A stretch of 64,000 nt of DNA from Strongylocentrotus droebachiensis (GCA_035222895.1 JAVYIG010000414.1:217501-281500); one strand, 5' to 3'; shown: positions 15,401 to 28,445, counted from the stretch's first letter. Made by a program: numbers and translations. The notes: generated from the sequence alone by a model not told the origin.

Positions 15401-18400
15401 TGCTCATGTATCCTTCACAGCTCATTTTATGGATGTTATTACCAAATTTGACCCCTTTATATTTGTATTCTATGTTCATTCAGCTTTCCATTGAAAATAA
15501 AGTTTTAATATGAATGGATAGGATGTTTATTGGGTACATACCCTGAACCACTGGTTGCAGTGTGCACATACAACCCTGTAGCCAGAGATGGTAGTGAGAG
15601 TTGATGGAGCACTAGCATTAGCAGGGAACATCGCAGACTGAAGGTTGATGATGCGTTTGCTGTGAGAAGAACAAAATATGAGTAGAGATAGATGAGTTAG
15701 CGATGGAAAAATAGGAATCTAGATTGAGACAGAATGAAAGAATAACAATACACCCTTTTCGTAATGTAACCAAATTTGTATATTTGTAAAGCGCTTTATA
15801 GAGACATTTGTATTAAGCGCTATATAAAAATTAAATATTATTATTATTATTATTAATGCATTAAGTCTTTGTGAAGTGCCTCAATACAAATTATTCATTA
15901 ACCTGATAAAAATAATCTATAGTCAGAATGCAAACTGCATATATTAAGTGTTGCTAGGTAGGTCAAGCCATAATGTTTGTCCAACCAGGCACCAACTAAT
16001 GTATGCAGTTCGGATTCTGTCTATTGAAATACTATTATTCTTAATCAGGTGAATGAAATAATTTGTATTGAGGCACTTCACAAAGACTTACGCATTAAAT
16101 TTGGTTACATTACGAAAATGGCCTATTGGTAGAAGTGAGGGAGTTACGTTGACTACATGTATGTATCATCATAATTATATAATATTGGATGGCATTGAGT
16201 GTGATACAAGAATACATTGCTGGAGCTATGGCAGTATTGGACGAGCCGTATCCAATACTTCATAGCTCGAGCAATATATTCTTGTATCACACAAAAACAA
16301 AGCCGTATAATAATTGTTATTATTATCTATATCAGGCTGACTAGCGAAATAACACAATTTGACTTACCTCTGTAAATAATGGCTTTGTTTTTGTGTAATA
16401 TTGATAGTTGAAGTTCCTGGATGACTGAGCAATATGAAAACAATATTGATCAGTCATCCGGGTACTGCGCCAAAGATATTAAATACACTGATTTATTGTA
16501 CCACTTGGAAGCCTTACGTAGATAATAATCTGATTTATATCCTTTTTTTTTAAGAAACAGTCCTAAAAACAAAAGCAAAATACATTTATTGCAGTAAGAT
16601 CATAAAACTGTACATGAAAGAAACTGTCATCAAAATCATATGCATACAAAGTATTATATTCAATTAGAAAACAACAAATGCATGAAACAGGAACAGGCTT
16701 AGATTAATCTGTATATTGACTAAATACAGGCCTTAAATTTCATCATTTTTAGGGCAAGGCCAGTTTGGCCTTGAGTACCCCATATTTTTAAGGGCATCCA
16801 AGGCCAAAATATTTTTACAAAAAGGGCATCGAGGCCAAAATATTTTACAAAAAGGGCATCGAGTATGAGGCCAAAAAAATTGATTCTATTTTTGTTAGAT
16901 GTCATGTGTATTTTATGAAACTTGTGCGGGATCAATTTCCAATGACTTTTACTTAGCACCAGCTTCTTCACAGAATGTATAGAGGTCTACGGTACATACA
17001 AACAAGGCGGCGGCCCGCAAGCCTTAGATTTAGCAGCCAGGAGCAAGGGGCAATTTTTTTTTAAGTTGCCCCTTGCCCACAGGAATTTACCAGAGCAATG
17101 GGCAATTTTCCAAAAACAGAGAGGCCCCTTATCTAATCATAAGTTCAAAGAGAGTCTACAATGTTAATTTCATAATGTGAATAGAACGATCAATTTAATA
17201 ACTTTTTAATCTTAACAAACAAAACAATGTAAACAGGAAAGATTGATTAAGAACATCAAACTTGCACATTAAACAGTATTTTAGAGTAACTAAAAATATT
17301 GATGAGCAAATGAATAAATAAATTGTCAATTTCACAAACATCGAAAGTCAGAAGGACTTGGCAAGTTTACCGGGCCGGGTATCCCAAATCGAAATCGCAC
17401 CTCACACTCAAACCTTCCGCCACACTCTCGGTAGTAGGAGCAAATTTGAAGAAATTGTCTTTTTAACCGTTGTATAGAAAGGTCTAGATAGGCCTAACTA
17501 ATGAAATAAGATGTAAAAATGTCCTTAAGACATTCGACAGCTGAAAGTGACACGCTCAGCTCAGTTGCGTTACATGCGTTCACGAAACCAAAATCATACC
17601 TCGCACACACACTCTCGCCACTTTTGGTGGGAAGCTGTCGGGCTGGAAGTTTGCCAGCGAAACCAATGCACCCTCGGAGATTCGCAGGGCGTAATTTTAC
17701 CGGGACTCGAAACGTTCGTCTTGGGAAGCTGGCGGGGTAGCTTTTTGAAGCTAGGTCGGCTGGTGGCAAAATGAGAGTAACTACAATCGAGAACATCGTA
17801 GGTGTTCTTAACTTATTAATAAGATAATTCTAAATTCTATTTGAGATAAAATAATAAACTAGACCTACAAACAAACCTCGACAGATCTCTAATGACTATT
17901 GAATGCTTGTTTATTTCTCCATTTGACGATTTGTTTTCTTGATCCTGGCCTTCGATTTGTACGACGTAAATTCTACGTACGTGCGTGCGTCAACAGCATG
18001 CACCATCAAGCGATCGCATGAACGTACGTACGTGCGCTAGCGCATTGCCTATATAATAACAAAGGGCGCATTTTCACGGCACTTGCGCCTTATTAAAGCA
18101 CTAAATACGAAGCTAGAAGAGAGCTCGTGGGCGGCAAACTGTTCGTGATTCGTGTATTTTTACTGTTCTAATAATTTATGGGCGCATTTTCACGGAAAAC
18201 ACTTGCGCCTTGCCGTCTAGTTTTAGATGATTATGGGCGCAATTGGTGGTTTTATGAGCGCAAATTTAAAAAAAAGGGCACGTCCAGTTGGAAAAAAAGG
18301 CACGACGGCCAGTTTGAAAAAGAGGGCACGGCCTTTTTGGCCGTGAATTTATGTTTTTTGGGGAGGGCACCACGGCCAGTCATAGGGGCATCGACGGCCT

Positions 18401-21400
18401 GGCCGTCGATGGCCGTCGATTAATTTAAGGCCTGAAATATTTAATTAATATATTAATTAAATAGACAATCTTAATAGAAAAGCTGCTCTCCAAATGCCCA
18501 TTCTGTATAGGACTTTTATTTGGAGATTTTGTTATCATACTGATAACGTTTTGATCCAACATTCTGCATGTGTACTTTGCCCTGAGCACTAACCATTGAA
18601 TTCTAACAAAGGGGGAGAATGTTTGATTAATGATTGTATTTCTAATCGTGATTCTCATGTCTTAAAATTGAAATTGAAAGTTAAATGCATGACTAATTTT
18701 AATGTTGCATATTGAAAGGGGAATGACATCATAGTAGGCAGTACCTTCCAGAAGGCATAAAGAATTGCTCAAGATAGGACAAAATGATTTAAATATGTTT
18801 GTGGAGCAAACTTCCTTAATTAGGGAGGTACTATGACAGCTTAGCTTAGCTTAGCTTATATTGAAAGGAAAGTTATATTTAATCAGAATATAAATAATTC
18901 AACTCTACAACAATGTCAACAAAACAACTGTCCTAATTGACTAATCATGCTGATCAAATGAACACAGTTTCTACATGTCTGTAAATTATATTGAATTCTC
19001 TGCAGAGGAAAATAATTTTATATGATTAAACTTCCTTGATGTACTTCTTATCCTCCATTTAAAGATAAAGACCAGTTATGGTCATGCGATTGCATTGTGA
19101 AAGAAACGTTGTGAAATCGATCAGAAAAGGTTGATCATCTAGCATATAAGTATTGGTGTGTACTGCAAGGTTCTGGAATCATCAAAATGATAAGAAATTT
19201 GGCCCAGTCTTCGTAAAGTTACAAGCACTGTACACAGAAAGATGTATATGGGACTATACGCACACGTGCGTTTATCTCTCACAGACCATGTAGATAAACT
19301 AATTTACCAAATATATCAATTAGTAGGCGGTTTCCCGGCAAAATTGTTATCATCATGTATTAGTCAAACATATTCTTTCACATGATTGGTAATAAGAGCT
19401 TCCATTTCATTTTTTGAAATTGGGGCATTTCCAATACTGGTCTTTACCTTTAAAGTCAACAGCTACTGTGTATGCATGCATTGTGTTCATTTCAGTAGTA
19501 AACTGGTACACACGGGTACAATATTTGTACTTTGACCTCTGTCATGGATGGAAATACACCCAGAGTTATCGGTCCACTTAATATGTACATTGCACACGAG
19601 GCAAAGTCATAAAATAGGGATATTTCATACCAGTTACTTCCTTTTTATGAGTTTAAACATGCCTAAAAGTAATTTCAATACATTAACAAGTCTTGGATTA
19701 TGTATGGGCTAGGGGAACAGTTTATATACCGTGTGTACACCCATAAAAGCCTTTACACATACAAAACTTTCATTTAATGGAACCTTCACCCCAAATGAGC
19801 AACAACTTACATACTTTTGCTTAGTATGTTATGTTATCAAGGAGATGCCCATGTTGTGTTGAGAAATTATACATTACCCTATAAAGTATATCTTGCTTTA
19901 TACGTCTCCCATACACTTTGGTATGGAATCTCGTTGATTAATAGGGCAAGAATACAATAAATAAACCTCTCTGAATAAGTCATTAAAAGTTATTTCTTGA
20001 GGTGTGGTTTCATTTAGGTATCACTTCTCGTATAAGACCGTATGTTGTGCATATGATGGAAGGGAAATATTAGTTACATGTAAATTTCCCTATGCATGTA
20101 TATTTGATTATTACTCAGCTACACGTATCAGTCATATGTACATGTAGTCTTTAGCATCTAGACTTCAAAGTTTGTTTATGTTTGATTCTGTAAGAATTTA
20201 TACACCTGTATTCCATCATTACCATCCAACTCAAGATTGCCTTTTAATTCCATATATTTGTAAAGATTTTTTTTCTTCACATGAAAAATCTGTAGATTGG
20301 AGGTTTTGAGGACACATACAGTACATGTACAAGTACCAGTTAAAATTAATACTGATGACCTTCAATAGCATCTTTGTTATTCAAATAGCATTGTGATAAC
20401 ACTTAAATTGGGTCTGAAATCAAGCCTACGTGTACATGAAGGATACAGAAAGAACATCTACATGTACATGTACTTTGCACTCGGGAACTTGCAGTAAACG
20501 CCATGGCCTTGTGACTTATGTCATATTATCTTTGAGTACAAGAAATGCACAAAAAGTGTGTTGACATTTTACATGAACGTATTTGTGATTAGGGGGGGGG
20601 GGGGGGGGGGGGGGAGGGCGGCAGGTTGTAACCACAATGAGAGTGCATAAATGTACCGGTAATACATTTCAAAACTAACGGCAAAAAAAAAGGAAAATCC
20701 CCTTCCATGTGTTAATCTCGTTATCCAGTGCTCTCATATCCTGTCTATCCAAACCTTTTCCAGTTCACAACTAAAATTATTGGAATCTGATAGAAACTAA
20801 TAATTTCTTGTCTGGAAGTTTTGGCCTGTTCTTCCACCCATCCCTTTGTACATCATGTAAGTGTACCTTAGATTTGTTTAGACCTTGATATTTTATATAT
20901 ATCCCCAAGGATAATATATAATAACATAAAAGCAAAGAAGCATATTCAGTACAATACATGCTTATGTGCATGTATTTCCCGCTCTTTAAGTCTTTTGAAG
21001 ACAATCAAGAAAATAAAATCATACTTAAGACTTGTGAGATACATGTACATGTCCGCCTGCATATATAAAGAACACTGACATTTCAGTGGAGTGCTTTTCC
21101 AAGGTTGTAAATGTGTCATCTTAAATTCACATACAAGTAAGATTTACTATACATGTAACTAATGCTACATGTATGTACAGTATTAGTATGTCTGCAAATG
21201 AAAGTAATGACAAGCTATGAATCGATCTCGACTGCTTAGCATTACAAAAGAGGCTGAATGCTGTGACTCAGTAACAGTACTACATGACAAATCATTTTGA
21301 CAAAGGGGGCTGAACCAAAGTCCCAATGAAACTACACTTTCATACACCACAACCTGATTCATTGTCTACTGCAGTTCCTTTACAAACTCACATTCATGGA

Positions 21401-23215
21401 TCAACTACAAAATCACATGGGTCAGGGTTTAAGGAAATATTGTGACAATTAGTCATATGTTAAATGTAAATGTTTGACATAGAACAGAATTGTTAAAGGC
21501 ATCGTTTGACAATGATAAATCTGAGATGCACAGCCCTACGTGTTATCAGTGTCTGTTATATATGGTGTAATATTGAAGCCCTGAAGAAAAAAATCGCGCT
21601 TCAAAATGATAAAGAAGTGCCTCAAAAAAGTAAAAATCTTTGAGTGACCAGTTTTACCATACTCGTTTTCCCCCAATAGACTGTAGTGTTATGAAAACCG
21701 TTTGGCAAACGGTTTTTAAAATTTGTAATTCCAATCATAAATATCTTGATAATCAGACAGGCAATTGGCTTGTAAAAATCATGGGGTTCCTAAATGACCT
21801 AAACATTTATAATGATCATTGCAGCACGAGATAAATCCAGGATTTTGTTTCAGAATCTGAGACAAAGTTGCCGGATCCCTTTAAAGACACATTTTGAACA
21901 TATGTGTGTTGGTGTTGGTCAAGGAAGATGCTTAGTACTTGAAAATATTGTACTTGAATATTTATGATAAAATTCTGTTATTATTTATTTAAAAAAAAAA
22001 TTAAACCCTTGAATAGATCCTTCATACAGGTCTCAGTGAGCCTGGTGGCATAACATGAACATGTACATGTAACTGTATCTCTGTTTCCCTTTCTCTGTAG
22101 AATGAGCAACCTTATATATAAAGCACACATATATGTACAAAGATGTCCTTTTTATGCACTGTAAATATTTTTAATCATACCTTTATGTGCAATTAATATT
22201 TTCAGTAAAATGGTATTTATACAAATTACTAATTAAAGTCTCAACCCATATTAGGATAAAGTGATGACATTTGAGGTGGGAAGATTTTTTTGTTATATAT
22301 CACAAAAACTTTCTGTTGCACTACATGTATGCATTTATTTCAATCATACAACACATGCAACACGATTAATTTTGATCATTAACGAAATTCCTTCAAATGG
22401 GCAGAACACTACACCTGACCTAATCTACTGCTGTAGTTTGGAACCACAACAAAAGAGTTTTAGCTAAGTCACACACACATAAACAAGACTAAAACAAAAA
22501 TCATGACAACTCAGTATTAAAGAAAGTTTGGTAGAACAGAATTGTGAAAAATCTCACTAGTTTTCATCTTTTAACACTGAGAAATTGTATTTTCTGAAAA
22601 CGTTTGTGTGTACTGTAGTCTACCGTAAATCTCCGTGTATAAGGCGCACTTTTTTGGCGCCGAAAAAATTTGAAAATCAGGGGTGCGTCTTATACACAGA
22701 TACAGAAAAAAAAAGATTTTTTTTTTTTTTTTTTTTTTTTCCCTTCCCGATTTCGATTTATGGCGCTATGCCTGGCAATGTCTCCCAGCTCAGTAATCAG
22801 TGTGTTGACTCACCACTCGGAAACTACAACAACACTCAAATTTGTCTGTCATCTTGGTTTGAAAGTAATCTGTCTAATAGATCTCAAAATGTAGTTTTTA
22901 ATAATTCCTCAATTTTTTTTTCTATAACAAATGGTGTACCACAAGGTTCTATCCTAGGTACTCTATTGTCAGAAATTTAGAGGATTCTATTCATATCATG
23001 CATGACTATTGATGTTTGGCATAGAACACAGTGCTTCTGCCAGCTGATGTGATGAGGCTGGTGTGGGACACTTGGTATCATGAAGCCTTAAGAGTCTGGA
23101 CCTGTTTTTAATTTACATTAATGATCTTACACACATTCTTCTACAACGACATTGTTACTATTATTTGGTGGGTTTTCGGCAACAAAACAATAACAACAAC
23201 AAAACAACAAAAAAC

Positions 23216-23252
<37 letters not shown>

Positions 23253-26200
23253 CCCAAAATAGGGGTGCGCCTTATACACAGGTGCGCCTTATACACAGAG
23301 ATTTACGGTACATGTCTGCCTCTGAGGAGAACATGTGTGGCTAATTAAAGCCCTGCAGGGAAAAGCGACATTTTATTGGTGTCAAAATGTTGATGAAGGA
23401 TTTAACCAAGTTCCTAAACAATTTACCAGCCAGTCTATCAGCTGGTACAAATTTAGATCTAAAGAGCAAGATAAGATCAGGATTTTAGGCTGCGAGCTAC
23501 AGAACTTCCCTAACCATAAACCCATCACACCTCAAACTAAAACTCTAATCTTTTATCTTAGAAAGCCTGAAGCAAATTTTACAGAGAGCATAAAGCAAAT
23601 AATCTTTAATTCCAGTGATAGACTGATGGCCTAAAGGTAACCTGTAACGGATCATCGGATCGGGGGCCGATCGTTGGCCGATCAGAGAAAAAAATCGACA
23701 GAATTATTCTTTTAAAAAAAATTACATAATTTTTTTTCACTTTTGGGGCTATCAAATGCTAAAAAAAGATACATAGCTGGGATTATTTTGTCATTTGGAG
23801 TTGTTGTAAACCATGTTTGTTAATATTTAGTGCCTTTTCATGACTATGAAATTAATAATATTGGTCTTAGAGAAGAGGCAAAACATGCGAGCCGCCATCT
23901 TGGATTATAATGTAGGCATGCATTTTTTGTCCATTGTCATTAAAATCCAAGATGGTGGCTCGCATGTTCAAAGCCCCAACTTACAGGGTTACCTAAAGGC
24001 TTCTTTGAAAGTACTTTTGTTGTATAAAACTTACCAATTAGACCTCGGGCATGCAATACGCTTTGATGATGCCTTACAGATGAGAAGGCAATTACACGGG
24101 CACCTCACATACTTCTTTCCTTGTGGTGCTTCCTTTATAGGCTGTAAAAACAGAGTTAAAAAAAAACACTTTAAATTGTCAATTCAATGTTTCATGGTAA
24201 GAGTTCTACTTCGTTATGGAGGTGAAAGTAATTGAATTGTTCATAAATTTGGTTTACAGCAAACGACATAACGTCCCAAAAGTTTGACCGAAAATGATAA
24301 ATGCTTGGTTTGTGCAAATTGATATTCATTAACAATAATAATAATCCTATTTGCATCACAGTAAAAATAAACCTGAAGTCATATAGATCCTACCGTAAAA
24401 CTGGAACATGCATGAAACTTACATGTATGAGAATGTCATAAATAGTTCAGAACTTCAGTTTTGAGAAAATTTCAGGCCACAAAATAACTAAATCATCACT
24501 GACACTACACTGATTTTTTTACATGCGAAGGTTTTTACCCCCCCCCCCCCCCCCAAAAAAAAAAAAAATCCATATTTTACAATGTGCAAAAGGTTCTGGT
24601 ATTACACAATATCATAACTACATTAGAATTTCAAAAGGAAATCCATTTGTAGCTCCATCTTTCTTCCAATTGTCTTTTGGATTGATTTCAAGAAACTACA
24701 CAGGAACTAGAGATAGTCAAATGGCCTATAGCATCTACGGCCTAGAATAAATGTTGGCCATATTTTCTCATAGTGACAAACATTTTTTAATCACAGCACT
24801 GCTATTGAGAAATGAGAATACCACCAGGATTTGTTTGATTTCCTTTGTCACATTGTTTATACTTCTACTTGCTACCTTTACTACTTGAATTTCCTGTATC
24901 AAATTTTCCTTACCGTTGCTTCATGACATACACTACACTTGACGACATGTTGATGCATCTTCCCTTCCAAGCTGATCATAGCTTGGCATACTCTACAGTT
25001 GATCATGGGCATAGCTCCTGGGGGTCCAGGGGTGTATGGTGGGGGCTCCTCCCCTGGCATAACAGGTGGAGGGGGTGTCCCATCGAATGGGGGAGGCTCC
25101 AAGGGTGGACCGAGATCTATAATGAGTGAAAGAACAAAAGCGATCTTACTTCTGAAGTTCTGGGCTTCATCTCAACATTTATTCACATGTGATTGAAGTT
25201 TAACATAACAGAAGGCATTGCCTGTGATTTCATGGAAAGGGATACCATACTTTGAAAAAGGAAATGGTGCATATTTCTCATACATTCATAAGGAAAAGGA
25301 CTACTGTACATGACTAGTTGACTACAGGTATCTGTATGGTAGAGAGTCCTAAAGCTACGCACCCTGCAAATACACCCAATGCGACACGTTCAGTAGGCCA
25401 TACTTCTGATGTGACTGAGCAACAACAATCTCATTGTGATTTTTCAAAAAGAATTAGTAATTTTCCTCAATTTTTTTGTGAAATTATCATTTGATAGAAA
25501 TCGGAGTGAAATTCTGACCTGTCAGCTTTGAAGAAAAAAAAGGTTTGGATTCATTAATGTCCATACTCCATAGCTGAAGAACACTTTCATTTTGTCCACC
25601 AAAAATTGACATGGGTACCCAATTGAAAATGTGTGTTTTATACATTTGTTTGTTACAATTTTTCTGAATGATGTACCAAGATAGGTAGGAAGTATTCATA
25701 CACACCACACAATTAAATAACTTTTATAGCTGCTGAAAACAAAGAGCGTAGCATAATTTGCTGTCTGCCATCAATTATCCCGCGAAAAATCCTACACCGA
25801 ACCAAGACAATTCTCTCTTATCACAGGATTTTTTGTGGGGAATTCCTGTCTGTAACCTGTCTGTCACCTAGGTAAGTGAATTATCTACATCATGTAGATA
25901 GCTATTATCTAGGTAATTCAAAATGGATAATTAAAAAAAATGTGTCTGACACTGCCTATAAATAAAGACACCTTAATAAGCATACATGTGTAGGTCTAGT
26001 TTACAGCTGATTTATTTTTAAAAAAGGTAAGAATAATTCATTAATTGCTTGAATTGGAAGGCAAAATATCATAAAATCTGTTGGTATCACAAGTCACAAT
26101 GCTAAAACTATTGTCAGGCCACCACACAGTAGGTTACAATAACATTATCTCTACCTCTTTGAGTATTACTCCACTCCTTACAGCATCTCAGCATGTCAAC

Positions 26201-26694
26201 AAAGACAACAATGCAAGTGTTGACATCCGAGTTTTCTCACCAAAGTCCAAACTCTTTTGCATTTTTATATTACTCATTATCATATCCTTTCACTCATTGA
26301 ACTGTTTGATTACTTCTATTTGAATGATTGCAAAATTAAATACTGTGTGGAAGTAATGGCAACGGGCAGGGAATATACTTTATTGCTAACATAATATTGC
26401 TGCAAATAGTCAATCAAATGAGAGACAGACGTGTGGTGATGCGACACCGTATGCCACAGTGCAAAGTCAATGATCATTCTCATTCCAAACAAATCAAATA
26501 AATCGTTATGTAGAACAGTTTTTTCAGTCAAAAATGGAAACATATTTTGGCTAAGAAAATGTTAATTTAAGATTACCTGCATCTTGGAAATTCGCTACAG
26601 GAATGGCGGTTGGTATGAGTTCTTCTTCATCGTGATATTCTTCTAGACATTGATTGTTCAATAAGGGCTCGTTTTCTTCCTGCCTGTTCGCCAT
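12421..26694 (-). CDS. PIP4P: Phosphatidylinositol-4,5-bisphosphate 4-phosphatase, PIP4P/TMEM55 family
   Basis: Enzymes of this family remove the 4-phosphate of PtdIns(4,5)P2 on late endosome/lysosome membranes; PIP4P1 also helps position lysosomes. I assembled eight in-frame exons on the - strand: 26577-26694, 24914-25116, 24035-24141, 15542-15659, 14978-15024, 14018-14108, 13069-13123 and 12421-12506, giving 274 residues (human paralogues are about 257-277). The N-terminus has an E-NEP-LL dileucine motif (residues 7-12), then a proline-rich stretch with PPPY. Next come Cys pairs C80/C83 and C100/C103, the catalytic Cx5R motif CKASSKR (129-135), and pairs C174/C177 and C192/C195. Two membrane segments follow at about 210-232 and 240-262. 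All junctions are GT..AG. The ATG follows no upstream in-frame alternative that I could see. The 8.4-kb intron between exons 3 and 4 is full of repeats. The paralogue (PIP4P1 or PIP4P2) is not resolved. Confidence 0.94.
13390..13930 (-). repeat. SINE copy split by a MITE
   Basis: Read on the - strand it has a B-box-like GAGTTCAATCCCTGAC near 13880, CTCCACTCCCTGGGGAG-type internal sequence near 13515, and AGTGCTTT plus a TTATTATAC end near 13400. It matches the family at 46761-47090. The sequence is interrupted at 13571-13760 by a separate element. Confidence 0.7.
13571..13760. mobile_element. 190-bp TA-flanked MITE
   Basis: It starts CAGTCAAACCTGTCTA and ends with CAGGTTTGACTG, so the terminal repeats are inverted. 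TA flanks both ends. GGTGGTCTTTGTAGACAGG-type repeats fill the right half. The TA duplication suggests a Tc1/mariner-type mover, which is inference. It is inserted in a SINE. Confidence 0.85.
14328..14892 (-). mobile_element. TA-flanked element with captured RT fragment, copy 1
   Basis: Terminal inverted repeats are CCGTAAATCTCCGTGTATAA and its complement, flanked by TA (14326-14327, 14893-14894). A second internal TATAAGGCGCAC motif follows each end. On the - strand, about 14521-14763 reads as a non-LTR reverse-transcriptase piece with SSWFESNL and [21 protein letters not shown] poly(A) run lies at 14783-14807. Related copies are at 22623-23308 and 31341-31858. Confidence 0.9.
15753..16124. 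repeat. Inverted-repeat MITE with a SINE tail inserted in one arm
   Basis: The left arm holds TTTTCGTAATGTAACCAAAT and GTGCCTCAATACAAATTATT; the right arm holds their complements at about 16047-16120. About 80 bp (15779-15858) is present only in the left arm. That insert reads GTAAAGCGCTTTATAG...AAGCGCTATATAA followed by ATT repeats, a typical SINE 3' end. Comparing the arms gives the pre-insertion sequence directly. Confidence 0.8.
16199..16459. repeat. Nested hairpins in PIP4P intron
   Basis: The first hairpin (16199-16292) pairs GTGTGATACAAGAATACATT with its complement around CGAGCCGTA. A second (about 16290-16397) pairs ACACAAAAACAAAGCC with GGCTTTGTTTTTGTGT. A third (16421-16459) pairs GATGACTGAGCAATAT with ATATTGATCAGTCATC. 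Confidence 0.75.
16727..18434. mobile_element. Nonautonomous hAT-like element, about 1.7 kb
   Basis: It begins CAGGCCTTAAATTT and ends AATTTAAGGCCTG, a short terminal inverted repeat of the hAT CAGG type. Both ends carry degenerate subterminal repeats of AGGGCATCGAGGCC or GGGCACGGCC. Inside, GGGCGCATTTTCACGG is directly repeated (18064 and 18180), with a hairpin at about 17042-17078. No transposase was recognised. The 8 bp on either side do not match, so the class is tentative. Confidence 0.55.
19061..19262 (+). repeat. TTAA-bordered repeat family B, copy 1
   Basis: It starts right after TTAA with AGATAAAG and continues with GGTCATGCGATTGCATTGTG and AAAGGTTGATCATCTAGC to GATGTATATGGGACTA. 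Closely similar copies are at 33824-34030 (+) and 53300-53519 (-). Confidence 0.85.
21497..21880 (+). mobile_element. TTAA MITE family A, copy 1
   Basis: 384 bp flanked by TTAA at 21493-21496 and 21881-21884. The ends are AGGCATCG and GGATCCCT. An internal palindrome AAAACCGTTTGGCAAACGG is near 21697. TTAA duplication with an AGGG-type end is what Kolobok or piggyBac relatives show; the assignment is inference. Other copies are 28858-29212, 36754-37130 and 38907-39283. Confidence 0.85.
22623..23308 (+). mobile_element. TA-flanked element with captured RT fragment, copy 2
   Basis: Same ends as 14328-14892, with TA at 22621-22622 and 23309-23310. The RT piece reads on the + strand (about 22756-22970: [35 protein letters not shown]). 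It is then interrupted by about 130 bp (about 22971-23105) absent from copies 1 and 3, after which the shared sequence resumes at TTTTTAATTTACATTAATGA. Poly(T) runs flank the RT piece. Confidence 0.9.
23881..23970. repeat. Hairpin downstream of PIP4P exon 3
   Basis: AACATGCGAGCCGCCATCTT pairs with AAGATGGTGGCTCGCATGTT over about 26 bp arms and a 38-bp loop. It lies in the intron 65 bases past the exon's donor site in the transcribed direction. No function can be assigned. Confidence 0.75.
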
Positions 26695-27113
26695 TTTCAC
26701 GCTCACTCACATAATTGTGTGTATGTATACTGTACGTGTATTATGCCAGGTTATGAACTCGACGTCCACTTACGAAGATAAACAACTCGATGCGAAAAGA
26801 GAAGCATAAAGAGGTGAACGGTGAATGAAGGAGCGCGGGCGTTTATATGGAGCAAGTCAATGACACAATTGAGAAAGAAAAAAAAAATATATATAATATT
26901 GAATTTTCTTCCATTCAATTATTAACCTGCGATAATCCCACAATTCCTCAAAAAGTTCCCTACCCATCAGATTTTTTTTTCCTCGGGGCCATCGGCCCCT
27001 TATATCGAGTCCAAAGAAAGGGTGCCAAGAGGGAGGGCCGGCCGGCCAAGGGGGGGTTCTTTATTAGCCTCATGTTTTTATTACTCAAGGGTGAGGGTAC
27101 AGGGTACAGGGTA

Positions 27114-27263
27114 CATAAAGAGTTAATTATTTACAATTTCATCACTTTAGACTCGATTTCAACCGCGACAACGATCACTGAATATTGAAGGATCGCATAT
27201 GCTTCCAATATATTCATTTGAAACAAATTCATGACCCCATACCAAAACGTTTTGTATTACCTT
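27114..27263 (+). repeat. 150-bp direct repeat, copy 1
   Basis: CATAAAGAGTTAATTATTTA through ACTTTAGACTCGATTTCAAC to GTATTACCTT matches 30979-31125 with scattered differences. Outside these limits the two loci diverge. Confidence 0.8.
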
Positions 27264-27615
27264 CATGGCTTTTATATCATAGTTTCAAGAATTGTCACAA
27301 TGATGCAATAGTATCCCCCCAAATTCCTAGATTTATGGGCTACATTCAATTTGTTCTGCATTTCAATGATCACTGAATGTCCAATTAACAAAGAAAAATT
27401 ACTTATAATAAAGAAAAAACAGAAGGAATTAGAAAGGATGAATGAAAGAAAAGAATTAAAGAAACGGTAAAAAAGAAAGTAAAAAAGAAAGAACAAAAGG
27501 AGAATGAACGAATGAATGAATAAATAAATATTAAAATTAAAGAAACAAACAAAGAAAAAAGAATGACTTGAAAAAGAAAGGAAGAGAAATATCGAAACAA
27601 AGAAAGCAGTAAAGG

Positions 27616-27616
27616 A

Positions 27617-27652
<36 letters not shown>

Positions 27653-27653
27653 A
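27616..27653 (+). repeat. (GAAA)n microsatellite
   Basis: A perfect run of AAAG units sits within a wider purine-rich tract (about 27410-27660). The long open frames over it on the - strand are low-complexity Ser/Phe/Leu translations, not genes. Confidence 0.9.
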
Positions 27654-28329
27654 TGAAGATCGAGGGGAAAAAAAGTTTGGGGTGGTGCGTATTGGGTTTC
27701 TGTCCGTTCTACGCATCTCTGAGTACACAAGTAGTTCATCATTGATAGTACGCTGTATGCACGAGGTCGTACACTAATAGTCTGCAAGTAAAAACACTTA
27801 AGTGACATTTACCAACCGCAATATTCAAATTTATGTGTCAATCATTAGCCAGATCTGAAATAGTTTTGTAAAATAGGTAGAGCATGCATATTTGAAAAAA
27901 AAAATTCTTACATTAGTCTATATCCTGATTAATTAAGGCAGTTATTTAAGAGTTTATGACTAATTAGAGTTTATGCTTGTAGACTATTCAGTCCTCTCGT
28001 GACAAGCGCTCAATGTTTTTTTTTCACCATTCACCTAAATCTGACAATTACATCATTTCTTATTGAGAATAAATGTATTGTACAATAGAATCCATGGAAG
28101 AATGGTGGAATTATGTAAATAAAACTGAAATAGACTTACAAATGATACAAGATATGAAACCTTGACCGGGAAGATGGGATCCCTGATAGGAATTATAGGC
28201 ATATATATTTTTATACAATCATGAAAACAAAAACAGATAGAGACCTGCATGCACTAATCAATAATAGCAATATATATTTCACATTTCACTTTTAACAATT
28301 CAAACTAAAGAAGGGACAGAAAAAAGGAG

Positions 28330-28409
28330 AGAAAGGGAGAGAGAGAGAGAGAGGGGGAGCTAGAAAGAGAGAGAGGGGTGAGAAAGGAGAGAGACAGACA
28401 GAGAGAGAC

Positions 28410-28445
<36 letters not shown>

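Noticed and set aside
16741-16790. A - strand YSRPNC-like reading considered as the missing PIP4P catalytic exon
   Set aside because: It is repeat sequence without a donor. The true exon with CKASSKR and a gtaagt donor is at 24035-24141.
17494-17796. Overlapping frames on both strands (about 75-100 codons)
   Set aside because: They lie inside the 1.7-kb hAT-like element, with no domain or splice support.
27272-27808. 178-codon - strand open frame
   Set aside because: Phe/Leu/Ser-rich translation of a GAAA-rich purine tract; no domain and not flanked by splice sites that extend it.
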